DNA of 27,029 bases from Angelakisella sp. GTDB lineage: Bacteria > Bacillota > Clostridia > Oscillospirales > Ruminococcaceae. The notes under the pieces were generated by a model that searched no databases, was not told the origin of the DNA, and saw only the letters and a list, made by a program, of their open reading frames with translations. This document shows positions 8,761 through 15,816 of the stretch, piece by piece (position 1 is the first letter of the stretch; each line of letters opens with the position of its first letter). The translations under genes were made by a program, and so were the position numbers. The stretch lies in the NCBI GenBank assembly GCA_020024515.1, contig JAHHTR010000020.1:1-27029 (forward strand), given 5' to 3'.

Positions 8761-8781
8761 ACCCGATAGTGAGGAATAAAT

Positions 8782-9180
8782 ATGGATATTCGTAATGTTA
8801 ATCGTTTTTCCATTCCCATAACCACAGGTAACCTTAACTATAATACCAAAAATATAGATTGTAAGGCGGAACAGAGTAAACAAAATATAAATTTTGGCGA
8901 AATGTTAAAAGCCAAACTTGCAAATAGTCCTGTGGAATTCTCAAAACATGCAACAGAAAGAGTTTTAGAAAGAAATTTGAATATTTCTGAAAAAGAGATG
9001 CAAAGATTATCGAGAGGTGTAGAAATAGCAAAAGAAAAAGGCTTAGATGATACACTTATACTTATAGATAAGACTGCATACATAGTCAGTGCAAAAAATC
9101 AAAAAGTAATAACAGCAGTAAACGGAGACGAACTGCATGGTAATGTATTTACAAATATAGACGGAACAGTTATCATATAG
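8782..9180 (+). CDS. conserved flagellar-operon protein of unknown function (TIGR02530-like)
   Basis: This 132-residue protein lies between flgD and flgE, a place where many Clostridia and some Bacilli carry a small conserved gene described only as a flagellar operon protein (TIGR02530 family, from memory). The first 50 residues are polar and variable. The core begins at FSKHATERVLERNLNISEKE (53-72), an H-x3-R-x3-R helical segment, followed by a helix (LSRGVEIAKEKGLDD) and beta strands (TLILIDKTAYIVSAK, KVITAV). There is no signal peptide or membrane segment. Its position suggests a role in hook assembly or its control, but no function can be read from the sequence. Confidence 0.82.
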   Translation: MDIRNVNRFSIPITTGNLNYNTKNIDCKAEQSKQNINFGEMLKAKLANSPVEFSKHATERVLERNLNISEKEMQRLSRGVEIAKEKGLDDTLILIDKTAYIVSAKNQKVITAVNGDELHGNVFTNIDGTVII

Positions 9181-9185
9181 CCGGA

Positions 9186-9233
9186 CCCATTATGGGAAGT
9201 TATTTTTTTGCTTTGAATGACAGATAAGCAAAA
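9186..9233 (+). terminator. weak terminator-like hairpins between the unknown gene and flgE
   Basis: CCCA (9186-9189) and TGGG (9193-9196) can form a short 4-bp hairpin followed by a T7 tract at 9203-9209. Part of that tract can also pair, with TTTTGCTT (9206-9213) matching AAGCAAAA (9226-9233) across a 12-nt loop. Neither stem is strong and the two share bases. The 107-nt gap otherwise holds only the flgE ribosome binding site. A weak or conditional terminator is possible but not firmly supported. Confidence 0.3.
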
Positions 9234-9287
9234 TATACTGTTTTTCTTTATATTTGAGTAATTAAATTTAAGGAGTAAAAAAAAGCG

Positions 9288-10940
9288 ATGGTTAAATCAA
9301 TGTATTCAGGCGTTGCCGGAATGAAAGCACAACAAACAGCAATGGACGTTATAGGTAACAATATAGCAAACGTTCGTACCTATGGGTTCAAAAGCAGTAG
9401 AGCCACTTTTAAAGATGTTTATTATCAAAGATTAAATGGTGGTTCACAAGCTACTGCAAACCGTGGTGGTACAAATACATCACAAGTAGGTTATGGTGCT
9501 CAACTTTCAACAATTGATGTTATGCAAAGTCAATCTTCATTTACAATGACAGGTCGTTCAATGGATATGGCAATTGCAGGCGAAGGCTTTTTCCAAGTAC
9601 AAGACCCTGATGGTAATATTTTCTTTACACGCGCAGGGCAATTAAACTTTGATGCAGAAGGCAACCTTGTTGACTCAATGGGTAACTTTGTTTTGGGTGT
9701 ATCAGGTGATCCACTCGGCAGAGAACCTTCTGCTGAGAGAATTACAGTAAACGTGCCTCCCGTTGATCCAACAGCATCGAAGGTTGAGGAAACAATTAAC
9801 GGTATCAAATTTACAATAAAATCGACTAATCCAACCAAAGATGGTAACTTGGGTATGTCATTTATTGCTGACAGCTCTTTGCCTCTGGGTCAAGATCTTG
9901 ATGTTGACTTGCTAGCAGGCGGTGGTATAATTGTTAAAATAAATCCTGCTGCAAAATTTACTGACCTTTCGGCTCTTTCAACAAAAATCAATGAGAAAAT
10001 CAAAGAGAAAAACGGTGGTAAAGAACATCCGGCAGGCGCATTTGCTATCACTGCCGATAAAGAAATAAAAGACTTGACAGGTGAAGAAATCTGCGGTAAG
10101 AACTTCGCTGTAAAACCAGGTAAGGTTACAGGTTCGCTGACATCAGGTTTTTATGCCGGATTGTCAATAGATAAGCTTGGCGATGATTTTAAGGTAAATG
10201 ATGGAAATACAGAAGCAAAAATTGATAAAATAGAAGTTAAATATGATGACACAGACAAAAAGTTTGAAATAACTGTTACAACTGATAATGCAGGAACTTT
10301 TACAGGTGATATACCTAACAGCGCAACCGGTTCAGGTAAACTTTTATTAAAAGGTAATAATGGTTCTATTATTATAAATCACCCCGGATTTACAGCTATG
10401 TTGGATAAGTATAAAACTGATAAAGGTGGTACTACGCCAACTGGTCCTTGGACTTCTGATCCTGACCATAATTTTACTGCAAGTGAAATTACATTTACAT
10501 CTTCAACACCGTCAAAAGATATAGGTCTTGGAAGTAAGACATTTAAACTATCAGGTGGTACAGAAGGTGGTGTACAAGGTATCGAAGACCTAGACGGCAT
10601 AATGGTAGGCGCTGATGGTATAATTGTAGCAAAACACCCTGTACACGGTGAAATAGCTGTTGGACGTATAGATCTTGTTACGTTTGCGAACCCACAAGGT
10701 CTTGAACAAGCAGGTAATACATACTTTACAGCAGGAGCAAACAGTGGTGTTATGAACTTTGCGGTTCCGGGTACTGATGGTGCCGGACAAATTGCAACAG
10801 GTTCACTTGAACAATCAAATGTTGACTTGTCACAAGAATTTTCAGATATGATAACAACACAGAGAGCTTATCAAGCTAATTCACGTTTGATAACAGTTTC
10901 AGATACAATGCTTGAAGAACTTGTAAATCTAAAACGATAA
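9288..10940 (+). CDS. flgE: flagellar hook protein FlgE (long form)
   Basis: FlgE polymerises into the hook. The N-terminus (MVKSMYSGVAGMKAQQTAMD, then GNNIANVRTYGFKSSRATF) and the C-terminus (FSDMITTQRAYQANSRLITV to the end) are the conserved D0/D1 axial-protein segments. The family motif MDMAIAGEGFFQVQDPDG lies near residues 88-105. At 550 residues it is much longer than the compact Bacillus hook protein (about 264). The extra length is a Gly/Lys/Asp/Thr-rich region near 150-430 that would form surface-exposed outer domains. AAGGAG lies 12 nt before the ATG. A 238-nt non-coding gap follows. Confidence 0.95.
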   Translation: MVKSMYSGVAGMKAQQTAMDVIGNNIANVRTYGFKSSRATFKDVYYQRLNGGSQATANRGGTNTSQVGYGAQLSTIDVMQSQSSFTMTGRSMDMAIAGEGFFQVQDPDGNIFFTRAGQLNFDAEGNLVDSMGNFVLGVSGDPLGREPSAERITVNVPPVDPTASKVEETINGIKFTIKSTNPTKDGNLGMSFIADSSLPLGQDLDVDLLAGGGIIVKINPAAKFTDLSALSTKINEKIKEKNGGKEHPAGAFAITADKEIKDLTGEEICGKNFAVKPGKVTGSLTSGFYAGLSIDKLGDDFKVNDGNTEAKIDKIEVKYDDTDKKFEITVTTDNAGTFTGDIPNSATGSGKLLLKGNNGSIIINHPGFTAMLDKYKTDKGGTTPTGPWTSDPDHNFTASEITFTSSTPSKDIGLGSKTFKLSGGTEGGVQGIEDLDGIMVGADGIIVAKHPVHGEIAVGRIDLVTFANPQGLEQAGNTYFTAGANSGVMNFAVPGTDGAGQIATGSLEQSNVDLSQEFSDMITTQRAYQANSRLITVSDTMLEELVNLKR

Positions 10941-10972
10941 TTATTTAATGATTTTTTAACAAAATTTTATGA

Positions 10973-11004
10973 ACAGTGACCTATATTTATAGATAGGTCA
11001 CTGT
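10973..11004 (+). promoter_or_regulatory. 12-bp perfect hairpin downstream of flgE
   Basis: ACAGTGACCTAT (10973-10984) and ATAGGTCACTGT (10993-11004) form a perfect 12-bp stem with the 8-nt loop ATTTATAG. No T-tract follows (the next bases are CATAGGCAAAAAAATG), so it is not a standard terminator. Its 3' arm overlaps the left arm of the larger inverted repeat at 10997-11144, so the two pairings would exclude each other in a transcript. Confidence 0.5.
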
Positions 11005-11144
11005 CATAGGCAAAAAAATGTAAAAAAAAATTAAAAAATTTTTAAAAATATATATACATTTATATATTTTTTATTGTATAATATATAAGAATGGTATAAA
11101 ATAAGGTATTGTGGAAAGTATATTTTTTTCCCTATGACAGTGAC
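10997..11144. repeat. 148-bp element bounded by a 26-bp near-perfect inverted repeat
   Basis: The left arm (10997-11022) and the right arm (11119-11144) are inverted copies. The outer 14 bases, GTCACTGTCATAGG versus CCTATGACAGTGAC, match perfectly. Then comes a single C/C mismatch, a seven-A versus seven-T run, and a tail with one G/T wobble: 24 of 26 positions Watson-Crick. The 96-bp interior is extremely AT-rich, contains an 11-bp hairpin (11044-11054 with 11061-11071), and has no coding potential. It could be a miniature inverted-repeat element or an RNA switch in the flbD leader. I see no convincing target-site duplication (flanks GATAG and ATTAG). Confidence 0.6.
11077..11082 (+). promoter_or_regulatory. 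possible -10 element for flbD-motA-motB
   Basis: TATAAT occurs at 11077-11082 in the flgE-flbD gap, about 97 nt before the flbD ATG. A second candidate, TGGTATAAA at 11092-11100, resembles an extended -10. Neither has a convincing TTGACA-like -35 at the usual spacing. The local sequence is so AT-rich that chance matches are expected. If real, transcripts would start inside the inverted-repeat element and contain only its right arm. Confidence 0.3.
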
Positions 11145-11178
11145 ATTAGAATTTTAATTGGAAGGATATGAGTAATAT

Positions 11179-11427
11179 ATGATACAACTGACAAAATTAA
11201 ACGGAACGGAGTTTACTTTAAATTCAGATTTAATAGAAACAATTTATGAAAATCCAGACACAACAATTCGATTAACAAATGGTCCGATTTACATTGTAAA
11301 AGAGACAAGAGAAGAAGTAACACAAAAGACAATTAAATATCACCAAGAGATATTTAGAAATCTTATTACTACCGGAATGAGAAATCCGAATAATACAGAA
11401 AATAATACAGAAAACAATAAATTATAA
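11179..11427 (+). CDS. swrD: FlbD/SwrD family flagellar protein
   Basis: This 82-residue protein matches the small FlbD/SwrD family: MIQLTKLNGTEFTLNSDLIE at the start, then IYENPDTTIRLTNGPIYIVKET, a compact beta fold, followed by a charged helix. The tail is Asn/Glu-rich with the repeat NTEN. In Bacillus subtilis SwrD is required for full motor power and swarming. Here it lies 49 nt before motA, which fits a stator-related job. The ATG at 11179 has GGAAGGA 12 nt upstream; an ATG at 11168 is in another frame and stops after four codons. The symbol follows Bacillus usage; flbD or ylzI are alternatives. Confidence 0.87.
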   Translation: MIQLTKLNGTEFTLNSDLIETIYENPDTTIRLTNGPIYIVKETREEVTQKTIKYHQEIFRNLITTGMRNPNNTENNTENNKL

Positions 11428-11476
11428 TAATTAATTATTTTATTATAAAATATATAGGTAAAGGAAGTTAGATGCT

Positions 11477-12286
11477 ATGGATATTTTTACCGTCATTGGT
11501 TGGGTATTGGGTATATTTTTGATATTTTTTGGTATCGTTTTCGATAGTGCGACAGGAAGTTGGTTAATGGGAAACTTAGGACAGTTCTGGGATCCGCCAA
11601 GTTTGGCTATTACTGTTGGCGGTACTATTGCAGGTCTTATGATAGCTTTCCCGGGAAGGTCGTTTGCAAAATTAGGTAAACATTTAAAAATATGTTTATT
11701 CCCAACAAAATACAATCCAAATGAATATATAGACCAAATAGTTGATTTTGCGAAAGAAGCAAGAATGAAAGGTCTGCTGTCATTGGAAGACAAACTGAAC
11801 GAGACAAAAGATAAGTTTTTTAAATCAAGTCTTATGCTTGTTGTCGACTCAGTAGATCCCGAAAAAGTACATAATTTATTGCAGGCAGAACTTGAACATC
11901 TTGATGACAGACATGCACAAGACAGAGAGTTCTATAATAAGGGTGCAGCTTTCGCTCCCGGTTTTGGTATGATAGGTACACTTATCGGTCTGGTTAATAT
12001 GCTTGCAAACCTGAGTGACCCCGACCTTATTGCTCCGTCAATGGCGGTTGCGCTACTAACAACACTGTATGGTAGTCTTATTGCGAACCTGTACTTTACA
12101 CCGGTTGCCAATAAGCTAAAAATTCGTCACGAAGAAGAATATTTGTGTAAAGTTCTTATTTGTGAGGGTGTAGAGGCTATACAGGCAGGTGAGAATCCTA
12201 ATTTTATACGTGAAAAACTCGAAAAATTGGTTCTTCAATCGAAAAAAGGTAAGGACAAAAAGACTGAAGAATCGTCAAATGAATAA
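11477..12286 (+). CDS. motA: flagellar stator protein MotA
   Basis: MotA forms the membrane ring of the stator and pushes on FliG. The 269-residue product has four membrane segments: near 4-23, 42-60, 161-178 and 187-208. The large cytoplasmic loop carries R96 and E104, spaced as the charged pair that contacts FliG in the family. The conserved prolines are at P161 (in APGFGMIGT) and P209 (FTPVAN). The C-terminal tail is Lys-rich. The ATG has AAAGGAAG upstream. It follows flbD and precedes motB by 50 nt. Sequence alone does not settle whether it uses protons or sodium. Confidence 0.96.
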   Translation: MDIFTVIGWVLGIFLIFFGIVFDSATGSWLMGNLGQFWDPPSLAITVGGTIAGLMIAFPGRSFAKLGKHLKICLFPTKYNPNEYIDQIVDFAKEARMKGLLSLEDKLNETKDKFFKSSLMLVVDSVDPEKVHNLLQAELEHLDDRHAQDREFYNKGAAFAPGFGMIGTLIGLVNMLANLSDPDLIAPSMAVALLTTLYGSLIANLYFTPVANKLKIRHEEEYLCKVLICEGVEAIQAGENPNFIREKLEKLVLQSKKGKDKKTEESSNE

Positions 12287-12336
12287 TAAAGAGATAATGA
12301 TAGTTTTTAAAAATAAAGCAAAAGGTGGTGTGATAT

Positions 12337-13299
12337 ATGGCTAAAAAGCAAAGAGAAGAAAGTGGCGGATATAACTTTATGGACACCTATGGTGATATGA
12401 TGACATTGCTACTTACATTCTTTGTTTTGCTTTTTTCAATGTCATCTGTTGAACAAGAAAAATTTGAGCTTTTGGTCAGAGCCTTTACAGCAAGAGGAAA
12501 TGAAACCAGCCAAATAGTGCTTACACCTGAGGGAGATGGTACTGATATAGGTTCAAATCATGGTCAAGCAAGTTCAACAACGCAAAGCGAGATAGACTTG
12601 GCTACATCTATGCCGGAAACCTTTGATGAGCTTTTTGAATATCTGAAAGCTTATGTGGCACAACACGAAATGTCTAATAGTATCAGTATTGAAAAAACAG
12701 GGAAAAATACAATTTTTATAAGATTTGAAGATAATATATTTTTCTTGCCTGACAGTGATATAATAAAAAATAATTCAATAGATATTTTGGATTTTATGGG
12801 TAAATGTCTTAAAAATATTGAAGATAAACTAATGCTTGTAAGAATTAGTGGTCATACTGCGGATCCGGGTATAGCGAATTATCAAGTATCAGACAGAATA
12901 TTGAGTACAAACAGAGCTAATGCCGTTTTGATGTATTTTGAAGATAAATATGATTTTGACAGCAAGAAATTGGTTGCCAGTGGCTATGGTAAAAATTATC
13001 CTATTGCAGATAACAGCACACCTGAAGGAAGAAGTAAAAACAGACGAGTAGAAATGTTTATTATAGGTAATGAGGCGGATTTGACTTCACAAGAAGAATT
13101 ATATGGAATACTTGAAAATGCTTTGAAACTACCTGTAAACAATGAAAATGAATCGGGAAACGGTGAAATTGTCGAAGTTGAACCGAGTACAACTGAGCCA
13201 AAAGACAATCAAGATATAATAAAAGATTTTGAGACCATACCTGATTCAGTTCTTAACGGACAAAATCAAGGTGAAAATGCTTCTGAAACTACAAAATAA
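12337..13299 (+). CDS. motB: flagellar stator protein MotB (OmpA-type peptidoglycan anchor)
   Basis: MotB anchors the stator to peptidoglycan and provides the ion-binding Asp. The 320-residue product has one N-terminal membrane segment (about 18-37) starting with TYGDMMTLL; D20 is the expected ion-binding residue. A plug/linker region follows, then an OmpA-like domain near 125-245 with ISGHTADPG, NRANAVLMYFED and SKNRRVEMFI. The last 70 residues are an acidic, Asn/Glu-rich tail that is longer than usual. Shine-Dalgarno AAAGGTGG lies just upstream. A 153-nt gap without a gene follows, where fliL is often found. Confidence 0.96.
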   Translation: MAKKQREESGGYNFMDTYGDMMTLLLTFFVLLFSMSSVEQEKFELLVRAFTARGNETSQIVLTPEGDGTDIGSNHGQASSTTQSEIDLATSMPETFDELFEYLKAYVAQHEMSNSISIEKTGKNTIFIRFEDNIFFLPDSDIIKNNSIDILDFMGKCLKNIEDKLMLVRISGHTADPGIANYQVSDRILSTNRANAVLMYFEDKYDFDSKKLVASGYGKNYPIADNSTPEGRSKNRRVEMFIIGNEADLTSQEELYGILENALKLPVNNENESGNGEIVEVEPSTTEPKDNQDIIKDFETIPDSVLNGQNQGENASETTK

Positions 13300-13370
13300 T
13301 AATTGATAATAAATAAATTATATGATATTTTTTTGAAAGAAATAGTAATGTAATATTACAAAAGTATTTT

Positions 13371-13411
13371 GGGCTATCGTCCGAATGTTTAATGAATTTT
13401 GGGCGTTGCCC
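13371..13411 (+). promoter_or_regulatory. two short GGGC hairpins in the fliM leader
   Basis: In the 153-nt motB-fliM gap two similar segments follow TTTT: GGGCTATCGTCC (13371-13382), which can form a 4-bp stem with one G/T pair, and GGGCGTTGCCC (13401-13411), a 4-bp stem with a 3-nt loop. They are the most GC-rich patch of an otherwise AT-rich gap. Stems this short give only weak support. No fliL remnant or other gene could be read in the gap. Confidence 0.25.
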
Positions 13412-13431
13412 TTATTGATGTAATTTTATAT

Positions 13432-13446
13432 AAAGGAAAAGGGGGG
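13432..13446 (+). promoter_or_regulatory. ribosome binding site that sets the fliM start
   Basis: AAAGGAAAAGGGGGG ends six bases before the TTG at 13453. It places the start at that TTG, giving a FliM that begins with the conserved switch peptide. The longer reading from a TTG at 13399 has no such site and would add 18 unrelated residues. Confidence 0.7.
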
Positions 13447-13452
13447 ATACCA

Positions 13453-14445
13453 TTGGCGGATATATTATCCCAATCACAGATTGATGCTTTGTTAAAAAAT
13501 ATTGGCAATAGTGGTATCGATGAAGAAGTAAAAATTGAAGAACCTAAGATAAAAAATTATGACTTTCGTTCTCCGAAGAAGTTTACAAAAGAACAATTAA
13601 GAATAATGGACAGCTTGCATGAAAACTTCGGACGTTTGCTATCTTCATATTTATCAGGTGTTTTGCGTTCATCTTGTAATATAGAAGTGTTGCAAATAGA
13701 AGAATATCGTTATTATGAATTTAATAATGCACTTCCAGATAATGCACTTATTAGTCTAGTTGATATTACTCCTAAAAATAAAAATGTAAGCACTGCAACT
13801 ATGCTTATGGATATAAGTCCACAGATTGCTTATTATATGGTAGATAGATTACTTGGTGGTTCAGGTGAGCCGGTACAAATAAATCGAGATTTTTCTGAAA
13901 TAGAAGTTGCGATTATGACACATGAGTCTAGAAAAATGGTTAAATACTTGGAAGAGGCATGGAAAGATTATATGGATAATGAATGCCACTTAGCAAGTGT
14001 AGAGACAAACAGCAGATTAATTCAGATTTACTCTCCTGAGGATATAGTTGTTGTTGTTGCACTAAAAGTAAAGATTGAAAAAGTCGAAGGTGCAATAACA
14101 ATGTGTATTCCGGCTATGGGTCTGGAAGAAATGATGGCCGACTTTGCATCAAAATATGGTAGAGTGACACAGAGAATCACCAATGAAACAAAAGAATCTG
14201 TACGTCAGCAATTAATAAAGAGAGCTGTTAACAATTCAAGTTTAAAAATGGTAGTAACTTTGAATGATGTTAAATTAAACCTTAGTGATATACTGAATTT
14301 GCAAGTAAATGATGTAATACCACTAAATAAAAGTATAGATTCTGATATTACTGTTAAAGTGGATTCTGTACCATGGTTTAGTGCAAAACTCGGTGAAGTT
14401 AAAGATAACAAAGCCATTAAATTAACAGGGATAGCTAAAAGATAA
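13453..14445 (+). CDS. fliM: flagellar motor switch protein FliM
   Basis: FliM is the C-ring protein that binds phosphorylated CheY and tilts FliG. From the TTG at 13453 the product is 330 residues and begins MADILSQSQIDALLKNIGNS, with the CheY-P-binding peptide LSQSQIDALL at 5-14. A middle CheC-like domain follows, with the conserved VDRLLGGSGEP, and a C-terminal SpoA domain (about 255-325) that pairs with FliY/FliN. The frame is open back to 13399, but the strong ribosome site and the peptide support the shorter form. It lies 153 nt after motB and 24 nt before fliY. Confidence 0.95.
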   Translation: MADILSQSQIDALLKNIGNSGIDEEVKIEEPKIKNYDFRSPKKFTKEQLRIMDSLHENFGRLLSSYLSGVLRSSCNIEVLQIEEYRYYEFNNALPDNALISLVDITPKNKNVSTATMLMDISPQIAYYMVDRLLGGSGEPVQINRDFSEIEVAIMTHESRKMVKYLEEAWKDYMDNECHLASVETNSRLIQIYSPEDIVVVVALKVKIEKVEGAITMCIPAMGLEEMMADFASKYGRVTQRITNETKESVRQQLIKRAVNNSSLKMVVTLNDVKLNLSDILNLQVNDVIPLNKSIDSDITVKVDSVPWFSAKLGEVKDNKAIKLTGIAKR

Positions 14446-14469
14446 TCTTGTATGAAAAGGGGAAAGAAT

Positions 14470-15759
14470 ATGAGTATGAAACTTACTCCAATAGAAGTTG
14501 ATGCTATCGGAGAGGTAATGAATATAAGCATGGGTGCTGCGGCAACTGCCATTTCATCAATGCTTGATAAACAGGTTATCATTACCATACCAGAAGTTGA
14601 AGTTTTAAATGTAGCGAGTATAGATTATAAAGAATTGGAACCGGCATTATTGGTTAAAATAGTTTATACAGAAGGTATAACAGGTTCCAATGTAATGGTA
14701 TTTAGCCAGCGAGATATGCAGCTTATACTAAATCAACTAATGGGTATTGATGAGCCACCGGTTGATGATTTCGTTTTTGATGATTTGAGTATGAGTGCGG
14801 CTTGTGAAATTATGAATCAGATGATGGGTTCGTCGGCAACAGCTCTGTCAAACTTCTTGGAATATCCAATAAATATAAGTACACCGACAGCTGAAATAAT
14901 GAGAGACAAAAATGTATTTAAAAATGCTATTGGTCTTCCGGAAGAAACAGATATAGTTAGTATCACTTTCAAAATTAAAATCGGTAATATAATGGATAGT
15001 GAGTTTATAAGCATTATGAGTTGTGAACTTGCTAAGGAAATAATAACAAGATTTTTGAAAGAACCTGAACAAGAATCAGCTGTATCGAAAGATACTTTTG
15101 CTGAACAAAATACACCACCAGTTGCAACTCCTCAGCCGGAACAATCACCTGTGATGGATCAATCACAACAAATTGCAGGACAACAGCCAACAATACCTCA
15201 ACAACCAATGATGGAGATGAGCCAACCACAAATGATGAATCAACCGCCAATGATGGACCAATCACAGATGATGGCACAGCCACAAATGATGGGACAACCA
15301 CCAATGATGGCACAAATGGGTGAACAACAAGGTTACTATCCACCTTATCCACCAAATCCTTATTATCCATATCCACCTTATGGTATGCCGATGATGAATC
15401 AACCACAAATGCAACCACAGATGACTGTTATGAATCCGCAATTCCCTGATTTTTCACATGCTGCTCCACAAGGTGCACCTATGATGAACGGAAATATGGG
15501 ACTGATAATGAATGTTCCACTTGCGGTTACTGTTGAGATAGGTTCGGCAAAACGTAAGATTAAAGATATTTTGGATTTCAATCAGGGAACGGTTATAGAA
15601 CTTGACAAGCAAGCCGGCTCACCTGTTGATATAATAGTAAATGGACAACTTTTTGCAAAAGGCGACGTTGTTGTTCTTGATGATAACTTTGGTGTACGTA
15701 TAACAGAAATTATAGGTACAAAAGAGTTGTTGGATTCCTTGGAAAAAGGAACAGATTAA
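14470..15759 (+). CDS. fliY: flagellar switch phosphatase FliY (CheC-like domain plus FliN domain)
   Basis: FliY dephosphorylates CheY-P at the switch and completes the C-ring through its FliN-like domain. The 429-residue product has two complete CheC-type motifs (S/D-x3-E-x2-N-x22-P): D11/E15/N18/P41 and S109/E113/N116/P139. A Met/Gln/Pro-rich linker of about 110 residues follows, including five tandem hexapeptides. The C-terminal SpoA domain (about 345-425) starts near VPLAVTVEIGSAKRKIKDIL. The start is ATG 14470 with AAAGGGGAAAG just upstream; an in-frame ATG at 14452 lacks such a site. The EIDALL-type CheY-binding peptide found at the start of Bacillus FliY is absent. Confidence 0.95.
   Translation: MSMKLTPIEVDAIGEVMNISMGAAATAISSMLDKQVIITIPEVEVLNVASIDYKELEPALLVKIVYTEGITGSNVMVFSQRDMQLILNQLMGIDEPPVDDFVFDDLSMSAACEIMNQMMGSSATALSNFLEYPINISTPTAEIMRDKNVFKNAIGLPEETDIVSITFKIKIGNIMDSEFISIMSCELAKEIITRFLKEPEQESAVSKDTFAEQNTPPVATPQPEQSPVMDQSQQIAGQQPTIPQQPMMEMSQPQMMNQPPMMDQSQMMAQPQMMGQPPMMAQMGEQQGYYPPYPPNPYYPYPPYGMPMMNQPQMQPQMTVMNPQFPDFSHAAPQGAPMMNGNMGLIMNVPLAVTVEIGSAKRKIKDILDFNQGTVIELDKQAGSPVDIIVNGQLFAKGDVVVLDDNFGVRITEIIGTKELLDSLEKGTD
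15223..15312 (+). repeat. five 18-bp tandem repeats in fliY
   Basis: Five in-frame 18-nt units run without gaps, each of the form CAR-YCN-CAR/CCN-ATG-ATG-NNN, encoding Gln-Pro/Ser-Gln/Pro-Met-Met-x. The units start at 15223, 15241, 15259, 15277 and 15295. A degenerate sixth copy precedes them (15202-15222), and CAAATG follows. They encode the flexible linker between the phosphatase and SpoA domains. Such an array can change copy number by slippage without breaking the frame. Confidence 0.85.
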
Positions 15760-15816
15760 TTAAAAGCTAACTAAATTATTTAAAAAAGAATTATTTTATT
15801 TTAAAGGAGAATTTAT

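Noticed and set aside
8762..8769. sigma-28 -10-like CCCGATAG before the unknown gene
   Set aside because: The only TAA-type partner upstream is 13 nt away and poor (TAAG), and the site overlaps the ribosome binding region of the gene.
13399..13452. N-terminal extension of FliM from TTG 13399
   Set aside because: The 18 extra residues match nothing in FliM, and the strong ribosome site lies inside this stretch, just before TTG 13453.
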